Below are positions 9,021 to 18,181 of a stretch of DNA of 64,000 bases, piece after piece. The notes beneath the pieces were generated by a model, which had not been told where the DNA came from, did not search any database, and saw only the letters and a list, made by a program, of their open reading frames with translations. A program made the translations under genes and the position numbers. Origin of the DNA: Nocardioides sp. (lineage in GTDB: Bacteria > Actinomycetota > Actinomycetes > Propionibacteriales > Nocardioidaceae); NCBI RefSeq assembly GCF_029937575.1, contig NZ_JAPYPS010000015.1:1-64000 (forward strand), read 5' to 3'. Each line of letters starts with the position of its first letter. The first letter of the stretch is position 1.

Positions 9021-10699
9021 GCGGAGCCCCCGTCGGTCGCCGGCGCCGAGACGAACGAGACCTCCGCGACCCCGTCGCTCATCACCGTGTCGAAGTGTCC
9101 TGCCCAGGTCACGTCGTCGCGCTCGGGGAAGTCGTCGCGCCAGTGCGAGCCGCGCGTCTCCTCGCGGCCGCGCGCCGCCTCGGTCAGCGCCTCGGCGACG
9201 GTGAGCAGGTTGGTGGTCTCCCACGCGGCGAGGTCCACGCCCTCGGCGCTGCGGCTCCCGATCTTGTCGAGCATGCTGCTGGCCTCCTGGAGCCCGACCT
9301 CGTTGCGCAGCACGCCGACGCGCGAGGTCATCACCTCCTGCAGCTCGGGGCGGGCATCGCCGGGCACCAGCCCGGGCGTCCGGGTGTCGGGGGCCGGGTC
9401 GGACCACGGACGCAGCTCGTCGGGGAGGACCTGGGCGATCCGCCGCGAGTAGACGAGCCCCTCGAGCAGCGAGTTGGACGCCAGACGGTTGGCGCCGTGC
9501 ACGCCCGAGCAGGCGACCTCACCGGTGGCGTAGAGGCCGGGTACGTCGGAGCGTCCGTGCAGGTCGGTGCGCACACCACCCGAGGCGTAGTGACACGCCG
9601 GGGCGACGGGGATGAGCTGGGTCGTCGGGTCGATGCCGTGGGTGCGACAGACGCCCAGGATGGTCGGGAAGCGCCGCTCCCAGAACTCCGCCCCCAGGTG
9701 ACGCGCGTCGAGCCACATGTGCGGCCGGCCGGTGTCGAGCATCCGTCGCATGATCGCCTTGGCGACCACGTCGCGCGGGGCGAGGTCGGCGAGCTCGTGG
9801 ACTCCCTGCATGAAGCGGTGGCCGTCGAAGTCGACGAGGACGGCGCCTTCGCCCCGGACCGCCTCGGAGATGAGGGGCTGCTGGCCCATCGAGTCGGCAC
9901 CGAGGTACATCACCGTCGGGTGGAACTGCACGAACTCCAGGTCGCGCAGGGTTGCTCCCCCGCGCAGCGCCAGGGCCATTCCGTCGCCCGTCGAGACCGC
10001 AGGGTTGGTCGTCTGCGAGAACACCTGGCCGAGGCCGCCGCTGGCCAGGACCAGCGCCCGGCACAGCACCGCACCGACTCCGTCGCGCTGTCCCTCGCCC
10101 ATCACGTGCACGGTCACGCCGGCGACGCCACCATCGCCCTCGACCGGGTCGGTGAGGAGCAGGTCGACGGCCAAGCCACGCTTGATGATCTCGATCTCCG
10201 GGGCGGCACCGACGGCGGCGATCAGCGCCCGTTGGATCTCGGCGCCCGTGGCGTCGCCGCCGGCGTGCGCGATCCGGTCACGGTGGTGGCCGCCCTCGCG
10301 GGTCAACGAGATCTCCCCGTGGACGTCGTGGTCGAAGTTGGCGCCCAGCGCGATCAGCTCGCGCACGGCGTCCGGCCCCTCGTCGACCAGGACTCGGACG
10401 GCCTCCTCGTCACACACCCCGGCACCGGCGACCAGGGTGTCGATCGCGTGCTCCTCGGGCGAGTCGCCCGGACCCAGCGCCGCTGCGATCCCGCCCTGCG
10501 CCCACTGCGTGGAGCCGGCGGCCAGCCGGTCCTTGGTGATCACCAGGATCTTGCCGACCCCGTTGTCGGCGGCGTTGAGGCGCAGCGCCGTCGTCAGGCC
10601 GGCGATGCCGGAGCCGACGATGACGACGTCGGCCTGGGTGGTCCAGCCGGGCGAGGGAGCGCTCAAGCGCCCCGGGACACGGCGTACGGCAGTGGGCAT
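9017..10699 (-). CDS. nadB: L-aspartate oxidase NadB
   Basis: Flavoenzyme that oxidises aspartate to iminoaspartate, the first step of NAD synthesis. 560 aa. The FAD-binding Rossmann motif VVIVGSGIAGLTTAL is near residue 25; later come TQWAQGGIAAALG and HGANRLASNSLLEGLVY, typical of the succinate dehydrogenase/NadB flavoprotein family. The partner nadA is not in the window. ATG 10699 follows a TAGCAT hexamer by 6 nt, so nadB may have its own leaderless transcript besides reading from the pan genes upstream. Confidence 0.96.
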   Translation of the reverse strand: MPTAVRRVPGRLSAPSPGWTTQADVVIVGSGIAGLTTALRLNAADNGVGKILVITKDRLAAGSTQWAQGGIAAALGPGDSPEEHAIDTLVAGAGVCDEEAVRVLVDEGPDAVRELIALGANFDHDVHGEISLTREGGHHRDRIAHAGGDATGAEIQRALIAAVGAAPEIEIIKRGLAVDLLLTDPVEGDGGVAGVTVHVMGEGQRDGVGAVLCRALVLASGGLGQVFSQTTNPAVSTGDGMALALRGGATLRDLEFVQFHPTVMYLGADSMGQQPLISEAVRGEGAVLVDFDGHRFMQGVHELADLAPRDVVAKAIMRRMLDTGRPHMWLDARHLGAEFWERRFPTILGVCRTHGIDPTTQLIPVAPACHYASGGVRTDLHGRSDVPGLYATGEVACSGVHGANRLASNSLLEGLVYSRRIAQVLPDELRPWSDPAPDTRTPGLVPGDARPELQEVMTSRVGVLRNEVGLQEASSMLDKIGSRSAEGVDLAAWETTNLLTVAEALTEAARGREETRGSHWRDDFPERDDVTWAGHFDTVMSDGVAEVSFVSAPATDGGSA

Positions 10700-10705
10700 C
10701 TGAGG

Positions 10706-10711
10706 ATGCTA
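10706..10711 (-). promoter_or_regulatory. -10 hexamer TAGCAT of nadB, overlapping the panD stop
   Basis: TAGCAT ends 6 nt before the nadB ATG. Its first three bases (10711-10709) are the TAG stop codon of panD. Confidence 0.6.
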
Positions 10712-11128
10712 GTTGCTGGTGGTCGCGTCGCCCCGCACGAGCCGGTCGTCACCGAACGTCTCGGCCGGGTCGAAACCAGTGGCGAGAATCTTGTTGTCGG
10801 CGTCGACGAAGACGACGTGCGGCTGGTGCTCGCGCGCCTCGGCGGTCTCCATCTGCCCGTAGGCGATCAGGATGACGAGGTCACCGGGGTGCACCAGCCT
10901 GGCGGCGGCACCGTTGATGCCGATGACACCGCTGCCGCGCTCGCCCGCGATCGTGTAGGTCTCCAGCCGCGCACCGTTGGTGATGTCGACGATGTGAACC
11001 AGCTCGCCGGACAGCAGGTCGGCCGCGTCGAGGAGGTCCTCGTCGACGGTCACCGAGCCGACGTAGTGCAGGTCGGCCTGGGTGACGGTGGCGCGGTGGA
11101 TCTTGCTGGTCATCATGGTTCGCAGCAT
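10709..11128 (-). CDS. panD: Aspartate 1-decarboxylase PanD (pyruvoyl proenzyme)
   Basis: Makes beta-alanine from aspartate for pantothenate. 139 aa. The proenzyme self-cleaves between Gly24 and Ser25 ([11 protein letters not shown]), Ser25 becoming the pyruvoyl group; numbering from ATG 11128 puts these residues at exactly 24 and 25, which supports the start. Further family signs are [15 protein letters not shown] and [12 protein letters not shown]. The start overlaps the panC stop (ATGA). Confidence 0.97.
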   Translation of the reverse strand: MLRTMMTSKIHRATVTQADLHYVGSVTVDEDLLDAADLLSGELVHIVDITNGARLETYTIAGERGSGVIGINGAAARLVHPGDLVILIAYGQMETAEAREHQPHVVFVDADNKILATGFDPAETFGDDRLVRGDATTSN

Positions 11129-11997
11129 CAGGGTCTTCCGATCGTGAGGGGCAGGTTGTCGATGAGGCGGGTGGTGCCGACCTTCGCCGCGATGAGGGCA
11201 CGGCCCTCGGTGCCGGGCGGCGCGTCGGCGGGCACGGGTGAGAGGTCGGGCAGGGTGATCTCGAGGTAGTCCAGGTCGACGCCCAGCGACTCGCGGAGCT
11301 CGCCGCGCGCCGCGTCGAGCGCAGCGTCGACGCCGTGCGGCGCCTCGTCGGCGGCCGCGCGCAGGGTGCGGTTGAGCGCGACCGCCTGGAGCCGTTGCTC
11401 GGGGTCGAGGAAGCGGTTGCGGCTCGACATGGCCAGCCCGTCGGTCTCGCGCAGCGTCGGAGCACCGACGACCTCGACCCCCTGGCACAGGTCCGCGGCC
11501 ATCCGGCGGATCAGCACCAGCTGCTGGTAGTCCTTCTGCCCGAAGACCGCTACGTCGGGACGGACCAGGCCGAAGAGCTTGGCGACGACCGTCAGGACAC
11601 CCCGGAAGTGGCCCGGGCGGGTGCGTCCCTCGAGCGTCTCGGCGAGGGGGCCGGGGTCGATGCTCACCATCGGCTCGCCGCCGGGGTAGACCTCGTCGAC
11701 GCTCGGCGCGAAGACCACGTCGACCCCCTCGCGGGCACAGACAGCGACGTCGTCGTCGAGGGTGCGGGGGTAGCGGTCGAGGTCCTCGCCCGGCGCGAAC
11801 TGCATCGGGTTCACGAACACCGACACCACCAACGGGCCGTCGTCGACCTCGTGGCGCGCCGCGGCCATGAGGCTGGCGTGGCCGCCGTGCAGGGCGCCCA
11901 TCGTCGGCACGAAGCCGACCCGCTCCCCCGGCCGCTTCGCCAGGACGTCGGCCAGCTCGGCCCGGGTGGAGGCCAGGACGGGACGTTCGTGGGTCAC
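11128..11997 (-). CDS. panC: Pantothenate synthetase PanC
   Basis: Condenses pantoate with beta-alanine using ATP. 289 aa. Nucleotidyltransferase motifs: [13 protein letters not shown] (HIGH-like) and AMSSRNRFL (KMSKS-like region), plus FGQKDYQQL and [22 protein letters not shown] 11997 overlaps the stop of the upstream PanG-like gene in a GTGA, so the two are coupled. Confidence 0.97.
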   Translation of the reverse strand: MTHERPVLASTRAELADVLAKRPGERVGFVPTMGALHGGHASLMAAARHEVDDGPLVVSVFVNPMQFAPGEDLDRYPRTLDDDVAVCAREGVDVVFAPSVDEVYPGGEPMVSIDPGPLAETLEGRTRPGHFRGVLTVVAKLFGLVRPDVAVFGQKDYQQLVLIRRMAADLCQGVEVVGAPTLRETDGLAMSSRNRFLDPEQRLQAVALNRTLRAAADEAPHGVDAALDAARGELRESLGVDLDYLEITLPDLSPVPADAPPGTEGRALIAAKVGTTRLIDNLPLTIGRP

Positions 11998-12953
11998 GAC
12001 GTCCAGCGTGCCCGCACGGGCTGCGCGAGGGCGGCCGCGTCCAGCACCTGGGTGATCGTCAGGGCCCGCATGGGCGTGAGTCGGCCGTCGGTGACCGCAC
12101 GGCTCAGGGTCGCTCGCGCCAGGGCGAGGTAGGACGGCAGCGTGGTCGGCGCCTCGGCGGAGATGCCGTCGAGGTGGGCACGCACGGTGTTGAGGTCGCC
12201 GCGCACGATCGGGCCGGTCAGGGCGGCGTCGCCGTGCTCGAGGGCGTTGTCGAGGGCGGCGGTCAGCAGGGGGCGCAGGGTCGCGGCCGGGTCGTCGGCA
12301 CCAGCGGCGGCCAGGAGCTCCATCGCCTCGGTCACCAGGGTCACCAGGTGGTTGGCGCCGTGGGCCAGACCTGCGTGGTAGAGCGCCCGGCGGGTCTCGG
12401 GCACCCACATGGTGTCGCCACCCAGGTCGGCGACGAGCTGGGCCGCGACCTCACGCTCCTCCACCTCGGCCGTGAGACCGAAGGTGCAGCCGCCCAGGCG
12501 CTCGAGGTCGACGCCGGTCCCGGTGAAGGTCATGGCAGGGTGCAGCGCGATGGCGCGGGCACCGACGGCGATGGCCGGCGCGAGGATCGCCAGGCCGTGG
12601 CGGCCGGACGTGTGCACGACGTACTGCCCCTCGTGCAGGGCACCGGAGTCGGCGAGCACCGACACGACGTTGCCGAGCATGTCGTCGGGCACCGTGAGCA
12701 GGAGCAGGTCGCAGTCGCGCGCGACGGCACTGGGCTTGTCGATCGACACACCCGGCAGCAGATCGGCGATCCGTCCGCGCGAGGCGTCCGACTCGCCGGC
12801 CACCGACACGACCTCGTGGCCGGCCCCGCGCAGCGACGCGGCCAGCACGGCGCCCACACGCCCGGCGCCGACGACGCCGATGCGGAACCGACGGGGACCC
12901 GAGGTCGGGGGTTGCTCGTCCGCGCGCAGGGCAGCGGTCAAGGGCTCAGACAT
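11994..12953 (-). CDS. Rossmann/DUF2520 protein, probable PanG-type ketopantoate reductase
   Basis: 319 aa. The N-terminal Rossmann fold has [13 protein letters not shown] (GxGxxG) for NAD(P); the C-terminal half has the DUF2520 signature region ([25 protein letters not shown]). Established knowledge: PanG of Francisella is a ketopantoate reductase with this domain pair, replacing PanE/IlvC. Coupling to panC (GTGA overlap) with no panE in the window supports the same reaction here. M. tuberculosis Rv3603c holds the same position. Start ATG 12953 has AAAGG upstream. First gene of the leftward pan/nad operon. Confidence 0.82.
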   Translation of the reverse strand: MSEPLTAALRADEQPPTSGPRRFRIGVVGAGRVGAVLAASLRGAGHEVVSVAGESDASRGRIADLLPGVSIDKPSAVARDCDLLLLTVPDDMLGNVVSVLADSGALHEGQYVVHTSGRHGLAILAPAIAVGARAIALHPAMTFTGTGVDLERLGGCTFGLTAEVEEREVAAQLVADLGGDTMWVPETRRALYHAGLAHGANHLVTLVTEAMELLAAAGADDPAATLRPLLTAALDNALEHGDAALTGPIVRGDLNTVRAHLDGISAEAPTTLPSYLALARATLSRAVTDGRLTPMRALTITQVLDAAALAQPVRARWTS

Positions 12954-13075
12954 GGTTTCGAACCTTTCGTTCCAGTCCCGCCGACCACCCTGCTGCCCCG
13001 TGTTGCTGCGGGCGGCCGGGCCGGTGTGGGTACCAGACGGTGTGCTCGTACGACTCTGACGTGTGTGCAACGTCG

Positions 13076-13105
13076 AATCTATCGGGTGTGCTTCCTCCGT
13101 GTGAA
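13076..13105 (-). promoter_or_regulatory. Promoter of the pan-nad-coaX operon
   Basis: TTCACA (13105-13100), 18 bp, TAGATT (13081-13076): a good housekeeping-sigma match. It predicts a 5' leader of about 115 nt before the ATG at 12953. In that leader I see only a short GGAACGAAAGGTTC inverted repeat before the start. Confidence 0.55.
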
Positions 13106-13151
13106 CGGAATGTGACGTGACCCGGGCCACAGGCGTGGTTGCCGTCCGACC

Positions 13152-13256
13152 TCAGGTCACCGGGTTTCGACCGCTCGCACGAGTTCGTCCCTCACCCGTG
13201 TCGCTTGCTCAACCTTCGCTCGCGACGCTGCGCGCTCGTGCCTCGCGCTCAGCTGC
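13152..13256 (-). repeat. Dispersed hairpin repeat, copy B
   Basis: Read on the minus strand. Hairpin 1 has arms 13253-13245 and 13235-13227 (GCTG-A-GCGC, one mismatch) around loop GAGGCACGA. Hairpin 2 has arms CACGGGT (13200-13194) and ACTCGTG (13184-13178) with one G-U pair around loop GAGGGACGA. Flanks are GGTTGAGCAAGCGA and GTCGAAACCCGGTGACCTG. It begins at the stop codon of the glycosyltransferase gene and nearly matches copy C. Confidence 0.75.
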
Positions 13257-14211
13257 TCGCTCGGTCGTCCGAGGTGACGACGGTGCCGACCTCGAGCGGG
13301 CGGGGGGCCTGGGGCAACCAGGTGCGGGTCACGTGATCGACGACGTGGACACCGGCGGGCGAGGAGATCTCGTGGACCCCGACCGGCACGGTGCCGTCCT
13401 GCAGGGCGTGGAAGACCTCCCACTCGCGCCGCTTGCGCTTGTTGCGGAAGCTGGTGGCGAACGACGACGGGTCGGTCCAGTGCGCGAACTCGTCGCCGTC
13501 GAGGTACTTCAGCTCCACGCACAGCCCGAACGGCAGGCCGATCGTGCGCACCGGCTTCGGTGTCGTGCGGACCTCCCACTCGAAGGCCTTGGTGAAGACG
13601 AAGTCGGGGCCGGTCGGAAAGCCCCACTCCTCCGCGTTGCGCAGCCCCAGGTCGAGCCAGCCGTGGTCGGGTCTGCTGCTGTCGAGGTAGAGGCCGTGGC
13701 GCGGGACCCTGATGATCGACTGCACGTCACCGACCTGCCAGGCGAGGTCGGCCAGCGACCACTCGCCCTCCGGAGTCAGGACCATGTCGCCGTCCCACTT
13801 GAAGGAGTAGCGCGTCTGGACCTGCGCGAAGCACCAGTTGTAGAAGTACGCCAGCGAGTGCACGGACTGCTCGTGGACCGCGAGGTGCTCGGCGCCCGCG
13901 CGCGCGACGGCGAAGGGGTACGTCGTGACGCGCAGCGTGCTGGCGTGCCCGGCCTGCTCCGCGACCGCACGAGCGACGTCGGCGCTGGCGTCGGTCGAGC
14001 CGTTGTCGACCAGCAGCACGTGGTCCATCGCGCGCAGCAGCGGCGGGAGCACCCACGGCAACGACAGTGCCTCGTCCTTGACCCGCAGGACCGCGGTGCT
14101 TCCGGGTCGCAGGCCGCCGGGCCGGGTCCACGGCCAGACGATGTCGTAGTCGGTGTGGCCCTCACGGTTGGCGATGCCGGTCCCAGCGCCGGCCCCGGAC
14201 GCCGGAGCCAC
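13249..14211 (-). CDS. Glycosyltransferase (GT-A fold, family 2-like)
   Basis: 320 aa. Early residues carry VLLVDNGSTDAS, the nucleotide-sugar site; KWDGDMVL supplies the metal-binding DxD. The middle (FNWC-type aromatic stretch YFYNWCFAQVQTRYSF) and C-terminus are not assignable. Probably acts at the cytoplasmic membrane face on a surface glycan. GTG 14211 is 2 bp from the stop of the sulfotransferase gene, so the two form an operon that could build a sulfated glycan; the substrate is inference. The stop codon falls inside repeat copy B. Confidence 0.72.
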   Translation of the reverse strand: MAPASGAGAGTGIANREGHTDYDIVWPWTRPGGLRPGSTAVLRVKDEALSLPWVLPPLLRAMDHVLLVDNGSTDASADVARAVAEQAGHASTLRVTTYPFAVARAGAEHLAVHEQSVHSLAYFYNWCFAQVQTRYSFKWDGDMVLTPEGEWSLADLAWQVGDVQSIIRVPRHGLYLDSSRPDHGWLDLGLRNAEEWGFPTGPDFVFTKAFEWEVRTTPKPVRTIGLPFGLCVELKYLDGDEFAHWTDPSSFATSFRNKRKRREWEVFHALQDGTVPVGVHEISSPAGVHVVDHVTRTWLPQAPRPLEVGTVVTSDDRASS

Positions 14212-14213
14212 GG

Positions 14214-15305
14214 CTAGCGCTCCCGGCCGACGAGCTTGCGCAGACCACGCCGTACCGAGGGCGGTACGGCGGCGCGCAACCCGTGCGGGACCTTGTCGGC
14301 GGCGAAGCCGGAGTCAGGTGCAGGTGCAGGCTTGGGGGCTCCGGCGGCGCCCTGCCCCGGCCGCCGCCTGAGGCGGTGCTCGGTGGCGACCACCGAGGAG
14401 CGCGAGATCGCCTCGGACTCTGCGTAGAGGTCGACGTAGGCCTCGCGGAGCTGGTCGAGCGTGTCGTGCACGGCGGGGATGTCACCCTCGGGCTCGGCGA
14501 GCTTGTTGAGCTCGGCCCAGGTCTCGCCCGTGAGCTCGTGCAGGCGGGTCGGGAGCGCGAGGTCGTCGAGGCTCTGGCCCATCCGGCGCAGCGACGGGTC
14601 GACGAATCGGTGGCCGTCGCGGATCCGCTCGGAGTCGGCGTGCAGCACGTGCTGCAGGTCGAGGGTCTCGCCGACGCGCATCGTCGTGCGGGTCCAGTCC
14701 TCGAGGAGGTCGCCGTACCGGACGAAGACACGACCGGCACCCGCCTCGGCACGTGTCGCCCGCTCGGTGTGCAGGAGCATGTTGAGCCAGGATGCCGTCA
14801 GGTGTGCCGACCCGAGCTTGTTGGCGTAGTAGAGCTGCTTGGACCCCACCACCTCGGCGGGCGGACGCAGCATCGTGGCGAAGACGGGCCGCACCCCCGT
14901 GCGGATCGCCGCGACCCGCCACAGGCCGAGGAACCAGCTGAGTCGTGGGTCCTTGACGACCAGCTCCGAGTTGACCGCGAAGTGACCCTCGAGCCACTGC
15001 GACGTGGCGATCCGCTCGGGCTCGCGCGTGCTGATCCGGCCGGTCTCGAACCACGCCTCAGGGCGGGCGTCGGAGACCTGGACGTTCGCCTCCGCCAGCA
15101 GCCGGTCGTGGTGGTCGACGACCCACTGCGGCTCGCTGAAGCCCTTGGGGTTCGACGCGTCCGCCGGCACCTCGGGGCGCGGCACGTGGAGCCCGAGGAT
15201 CTGCATCAGCCCGGCCATCGTGCTCGTGCCACTGCGACCGGCCCCGGCGACGAACAGCACCGTGCGCGGATGGGCGCTGGGCTCTGCGGGGGTGGGTGCG
15301 CTCAC
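14214..15305 (-). CDS. Sulfotransferase family protein
   Basis: 363 aa. FVAGAGRSGTSTM near the N-terminus is the P-loop-like 5'-phosphosulfate site for PAPS; VVKDPRLSWFLGLW and FATMLRPPAEV fit the 3'-phosphate region. The C-terminal third is charged and Pro/Ala-rich. Likely sulfates a surface carbohydrate or lipid with the adjacent glycosyltransferase. GTG 15305 is chosen because a TAGCAT hexamer lies 8 nt upstream; the same open frame to 16475 is antisense to another gene. Divergent from the glycosyltransferase at 15357. Confidence 0.75.
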   Translation of the reverse strand: MSAPTPAEPSAHPRTVLFVAGAGRSGTSTMAGLMQILGLHVPRPEVPADASNPKGFSEPQWVVDHHDRLLAEANVQVSDARPEAWFETGRISTREPERIATSQWLEGHFAVNSELVVKDPRLSWFLGLWRVAAIRTGVRPVFATMLRPPAEVVGSKQLYYANKLGSAHLTASWLNMLLHTERATRAEAGAGRVFVRYGDLLEDWTRTTMRVGETLDLQHVLHADSERIRDGHRFVDPSLRRMGQSLDDLALPTRLHELTGETWAELNKLAEPEGDIPAVHDTLDQLREAYVDLYAESEAISRSSVVATEHRLRRRPGQGAAGAPKPAPAPDSGFAADKVPHGLRAAVPPSVRRGLRKLVGRER

Positions 15306-15313
15306 GAGGCGCG

Positions 15314-15319
15314 ATGCTA
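15314..15319 (-). promoter_or_regulatory. -10 hexamer TAGCAT, near-leaderless
   Basis: TAGCAT ends 8 nt before GTG 15305, predicting a leader of at most 1-2 nt. Confidence 0.5.
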
Positions 15320-15344
15320 TCGCCTGTCCCGCTCTCCCCTGCCC

Positions 15345-15350
15345 TAACCT
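15345..15350 (+). promoter_or_regulatory. -10 hexamer TAACCT, leaderless layout
   Basis: TAACCT ends 6 nt before ATG 15357. With TAGCAT on the other strand, it makes a compact divergent promoter in a 51-bp gap. Confidence 0.6.
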
Positions 15351-15356
15351 GGCGCC

Positions 15357-16484
15357 ATGCGATGGCGAGGAAGACAGGGCGCCCCGCTGATCAGCGTCGT
15401 CGTCCCCGTCTTCGACGTCGAGGCCTACCTGCCGGCGTGCCTGGACAGCGTGCTCGCCCAGACCCACGAAGAGCTGCAGGTGGTCGTCGTCGACGACGGA
15501 TCCACCGACACCTCCGGCGCGATCGCGGACGCGTACGCCGCCCGCGACCCGCGCGTCGAGGTCGTGCACACCGACAACCAGGGACTGGGGGCGGCCCGCA
15601 ACGAGGGCCTGCGCCACGCCCGCGGCACCTTCCTCGCCTTCGCCGACTCCGACGACGTCGTCCCGCCCGCGGCCTACGCGACCCTGCTGCGCCAGCAGCA
15701 GCGCACGGGTGCCGACCTGGTCACCGGCTCCATCGTGTGGTGGTACGACGACCCGGACGGCGAGCGGCAGGTGCAGCCCCCGTGGATGAAGCGCCTGCAC
15801 GCCACGCGGCAGGCCGGGATCATCGACCAGATGCCCGAGCTCCTGGGCGACGTCTTCGCGTGGAACAAGCTCTATCGCCGGGACTTCTGGGTGAGCGTCG
15901 GCCTGTCGTGGCCCGTGGGCACTCGCTACGAGGACCAACCCACCCTGACCGAGGCCTACCTCCGGGCGCGCCGGATCGGCGTCGTCCCCGACGTGGTCTA
16001 CCAGTGGCGGATCCGCTCGGACGGCTCGTCCATCACCCAGCAGCGGGCATCGCTCGACGACCTGCAGGACCGCTGGGCGACCAAGCGCACCTCCCGGCAG
16101 TCGGTGCTCGACTATGGCTCGAGCAAGGTGAGCAAGACCTTCCAGGACAAGGTGCTGCCCGGCGACCTGCACCGCTACTTCGTGCTCATCCCCGACTGCG
16201 ACGACGAGTGGTACGCCGTGCTGGAGTCGGGGGTGCGTGAGTTCTTCGGCGCCCGCTCCCTGGTCCACTCCGGGCTGCCGCCGATGCACCGGCTCACCGG
16301 GTGGCTCGTCGAGCAGGGACGCCGCGACGACGCCGCGCTGGTGATGCGCTTCCTGCGCGACCTCCCCCGGGGCGAGTGGGCACCGCGCGTCGAGGACGAG
16401 CACGGCCGGCGGATCGACGTACCGGGTCTGGCTGCCGGCAGCGTGCCCCGAGCAGCCCTGGCGCTGCGCGACCACGAGCGCTGA
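15357..16484 (+). CDS. Glycosyltransferase family 2
   Basis: 375 aa. Classical GT2 start: ISVVVPVFDVEAYLPACLDS, VVVVDDGSTDTSG, GLGAARNEGL, then FADSDDVV with the metal-binding Asp pair. Acceptor region has RYEDQPTLTEAYLRA. The C-terminal 100 residues resemble those of wall-polymer glycosyltransferases of actinobacteria, but I cannot name the substrate. Divergent from the sulfotransferase gene, so this is probably part of the same surface-glycan locus. Confidence 0.85.
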   Translation: MRWRGRQGAPLISVVVPVFDVEAYLPACLDSVLAQTHEELQVVVVDDGSTDTSGAIADAYAARDPRVEVVHTDNQGLGAARNEGLRHARGTFLAFADSDDVVPPAAYATLLRQQQRTGADLVTGSIVWWYDDPDGERQVQPPWMKRLHATRQAGIIDQMPELLGDVFAWNKLYRRDFWVSVGLSWPVGTRYEDQPTLTEAYLRARRIGVVPDVVYQWRIRSDGSSITQQRASLDDLQDRWATKRTSRQSVLDYGSSKVSKTFQDKVLPGDLHRYFVLIPDCDDEWYAVLESGVREFFGARSLVHSGLPPMHRLTGWLVEQGRRDDAALVMRFLRDLPRGEWAPRVEDEHGRRIDVPGLAAGSVPRAALALRDHER

Positions 16485-16506
16485 TCGCCGCTCCGACCCG
16501 CCGGAT

Positions 16507-16524
16507 GGCGGCCGACGGGCCGCC
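16507..16524 (+). terminator. Hairpin after the glycosyltransferase gene
   Basis: GGCGGCC, loop GACG, GGCCGCC: a 7-bp perfect stem 22 bp past the stop at 16484. A second weak hairpin with a TTCG turn follows at about 16526-16541, then TAGGGT (16543-16548), which could be the -10 of the ABC operon. Confidence 0.6.
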
Positions 16525-16592
16525 CCACCCTTCGGTGGTGGTTAGGGTTGTCGGGTTCCGGACCCTTCCCTCCGATGGATCGAGCCCAGACG

Positions 16593-17411
16593 ATGATCGA
16601 GTTCGAGTCGGTGACCAAGCAGTTCTCCGACGGCACCGTGGCCGTCGAGGACTTCAACTTCGTGCTCTCGTCCCACCAGACGACCGTCTTCGTCGGATCC
16701 TCCGGCTGCGGCAAGACGACGCTGCTGCGGATGATCAACCGGATGATCGACCCGACCTCGGGACGGATCACGATCGACGGTGAGGACATCACCTCGCGCG
16801 ACAAGGTCCAGCTGCGTCGCAGCATCGGCTACGTGCTGCAGGCGTCGGGTCTGCTGCCGCACCGCAAGGTGATCGACAACGTGGCGACGGTGCCCGTGCT
16901 CACCGGCATCCCCAAGGCGAAGGCCCGGGCCGAGGCGCTCGAGCTGCTCGACAAGGTCGGGCTCGATCGCACGCTCGCCCAGCGCTACCCACGCCAGCTC
17001 TCCGGCGGCCAGCAGCAGCGCGTCGGCGTCGCCCGTGCCCTGGCGAGCGACCCCAACATCCTGCTGATGGACGAGCCCTTCGGCGCCGTCGACCCGATCG
17101 TGCGCGCCGATCTCCAGACCGAGCTCAACCGCCTGCAGGCGGAGCTGGGCAAGACGATCGTCTTCGTGACCCACGACATCGACGAGGCGTTCCTGCTGGC
17201 CGATCAGGTCGTCATCTTCCGCAAGGGCGGGGTGATCGCCCAGGCCGGCACACCCGCAGAGATCCTCTCCGCCCCCGCCGACGACTTCGTCGCCTCCTTC
17301 ATCGGGGCCGACAAGGGCAAGCGCAAGCTGCGGGTGGAGCGCGCGGACGACGGCACCGAGCTCGTCGTCGACGAGGACGGCCGCCCCATCGGCGTGCTCG
17401 GCGGGGCCTGA
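16593..17411 (+). CDS. Osmoprotectant ABC transporter ATPase (OpuCA/ProV type)
   Basis: 272 aa. Walker A GSSGCGKTT, Q-loop YVLQASGLLPH, signature LSGGQQQRVGVARAL, Walker B LLMDEPFGAVDP, H-loop VTHDIDEA. It energises uptake of betaine, choline or proline-like solutes. OpuCA proteins carry a CBS pair for ionic-strength sensing; here the tail stops after one CBS-like turn (VVDEDGRPIGVLGG), so sensing may be lost. ATG 16593 is preferred; ATG 16575 is possible and neither has a clear RBS. First gene of a four-gene operon, 2 bp before the permease. Confidence 0.9.
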   Translation: MIEFESVTKQFSDGTVAVEDFNFVLSSHQTTVFVGSSGCGKTTLLRMINRMIDPTSGRITIDGEDITSRDKVQLRRSIGYVLQASGLLPHRKVIDNVATVPVLTGIPKAKARAEALELLDKVGLDRTLAQRYPRQLSGGQQQRVGVARALASDPNILLMDEPFGAVDPIVRADLQTELNRLQAELGKTIVFVTHDIDEAFLLADQVVIFRKGGVIAQAGTPAEILSAPADDFVASFIGADKGKRKLRVERADDGTELVVDEDGRPIGVLGGA

Positions 17412-17413
17412 GC

Positions 17414-18181
17414 GTGGACTGGACCCGCAACAACCTCGACCTCATCGGTGAGCTGACCTGGACGCACGCCCAGCTGGCGTTCCTGCCGATCGTGCTCAGC
17501 TTCGTCCTGGCCCTGCCCCTCGGCTGGCTGGCCAACCGCAACAACGTGTCGCGCTCCATCGTGATCACCACCGGTAGCCTGCTCTACACGATCCCCTCCC
17601 TGCCGCTGTTCGTGATCCTGCCGCTGGTCCTGGGCACCAAGGTCCTCGACGCCACCAACCTGGTCGTCGCCCTCACGATCTACGGGGTGGCGATCATGAC
17701 CCGCTCCGCCGCCGACGCCCTGGCCTCGGTCGACGCCGCGACGATCGACGCCTCGGTGGCGGTCGGCTTCTCCCCCGCCGCCCGCTTCCTGCGCGTCGAG
17801 CTCCCCCTGGCCGGGCCCGTCCTGCTCGCGGGGATCCGGGTCGTGTCGGTCAGCACGATCGCCCTGGTCTCGGTCGGCGTGATCATCGGCTCGCAGAACC
17901 TCGGCTTCCTCTTCCAGAACGGCAAGCAGCGCGGCATCCTCGAGGAGGTCGTCGTCGGCATCCTGGTCAGCCTGCTCCTGGCGCTCGTCTTCGACGTGGC
18001 CATCGTGCTCATCGGCCGGCTGCTCATGCCCTGGAACCGCAAGGACCGCACGACCCACGGCCGCGTCACGGTCCCCGGCCGGGAGGAGCCGCTCGCGACG
18101 TTCGAGGCTGCGCGGTCCGTCGGCGGTTCCGGCGGTTCCGGCGGTTCCGGCAGCGCGCCAGCGGGTGGCGGTGATCGCTGA
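17414..18181 (+). CDS. Osmoprotectant ABC transporter permease 1
   Basis: 255 aa inner-membrane subunit. About six helices and the EAA-type loop DASVAVGFSPAARFLRVELP that contacts the ATPase. Typical of OpuCB/ProW-like permeases (YTIPSLPLFVILP). The cytoplasmic tail is odd: after residue 220 it ends in VGGSGGSGGSGSAPAGGG, encoded by three exact 9-bp repeats. GTG start 2 bp after the ATPase stop. Confidence 0.88.
   Translation: MDWTRNNLDLIGELTWTHAQLAFLPIVLSFVLALPLGWLANRNNVSRSIVITTGSLLYTIPSLPLFVILPLVLGTKVLDATNLVVALTIYGVAIMTRSAADALASVDAATIDASVAVGFSPAARFLRVELPLAGPVLLAGIRVVSVSTIALVSVGVIIGSQNLGFLFQNGKQRGILEEVVVGILVSLLLALVFDVAIVLIGRLLMPWNRKDRTTHGRVTVPGREEPLATFEAARSVGGSGGSGGSGSAPAGGGDR
18122..18148 (+). 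repeat. Three exact 9-bp repeats in the permease tail
   Basis: GGCGGTTCC three times in frame, encoding Gly-Gly-Ser units near the C-terminus of permease 1. Confidence 0.85.

Noticed and set aside
15306..16475. Upstream extension of the sulfotransferase frame
   Set aside because: It is antisense to a clear GT2 gene, and the divergent promoters fit starts at 15305 and 15357.
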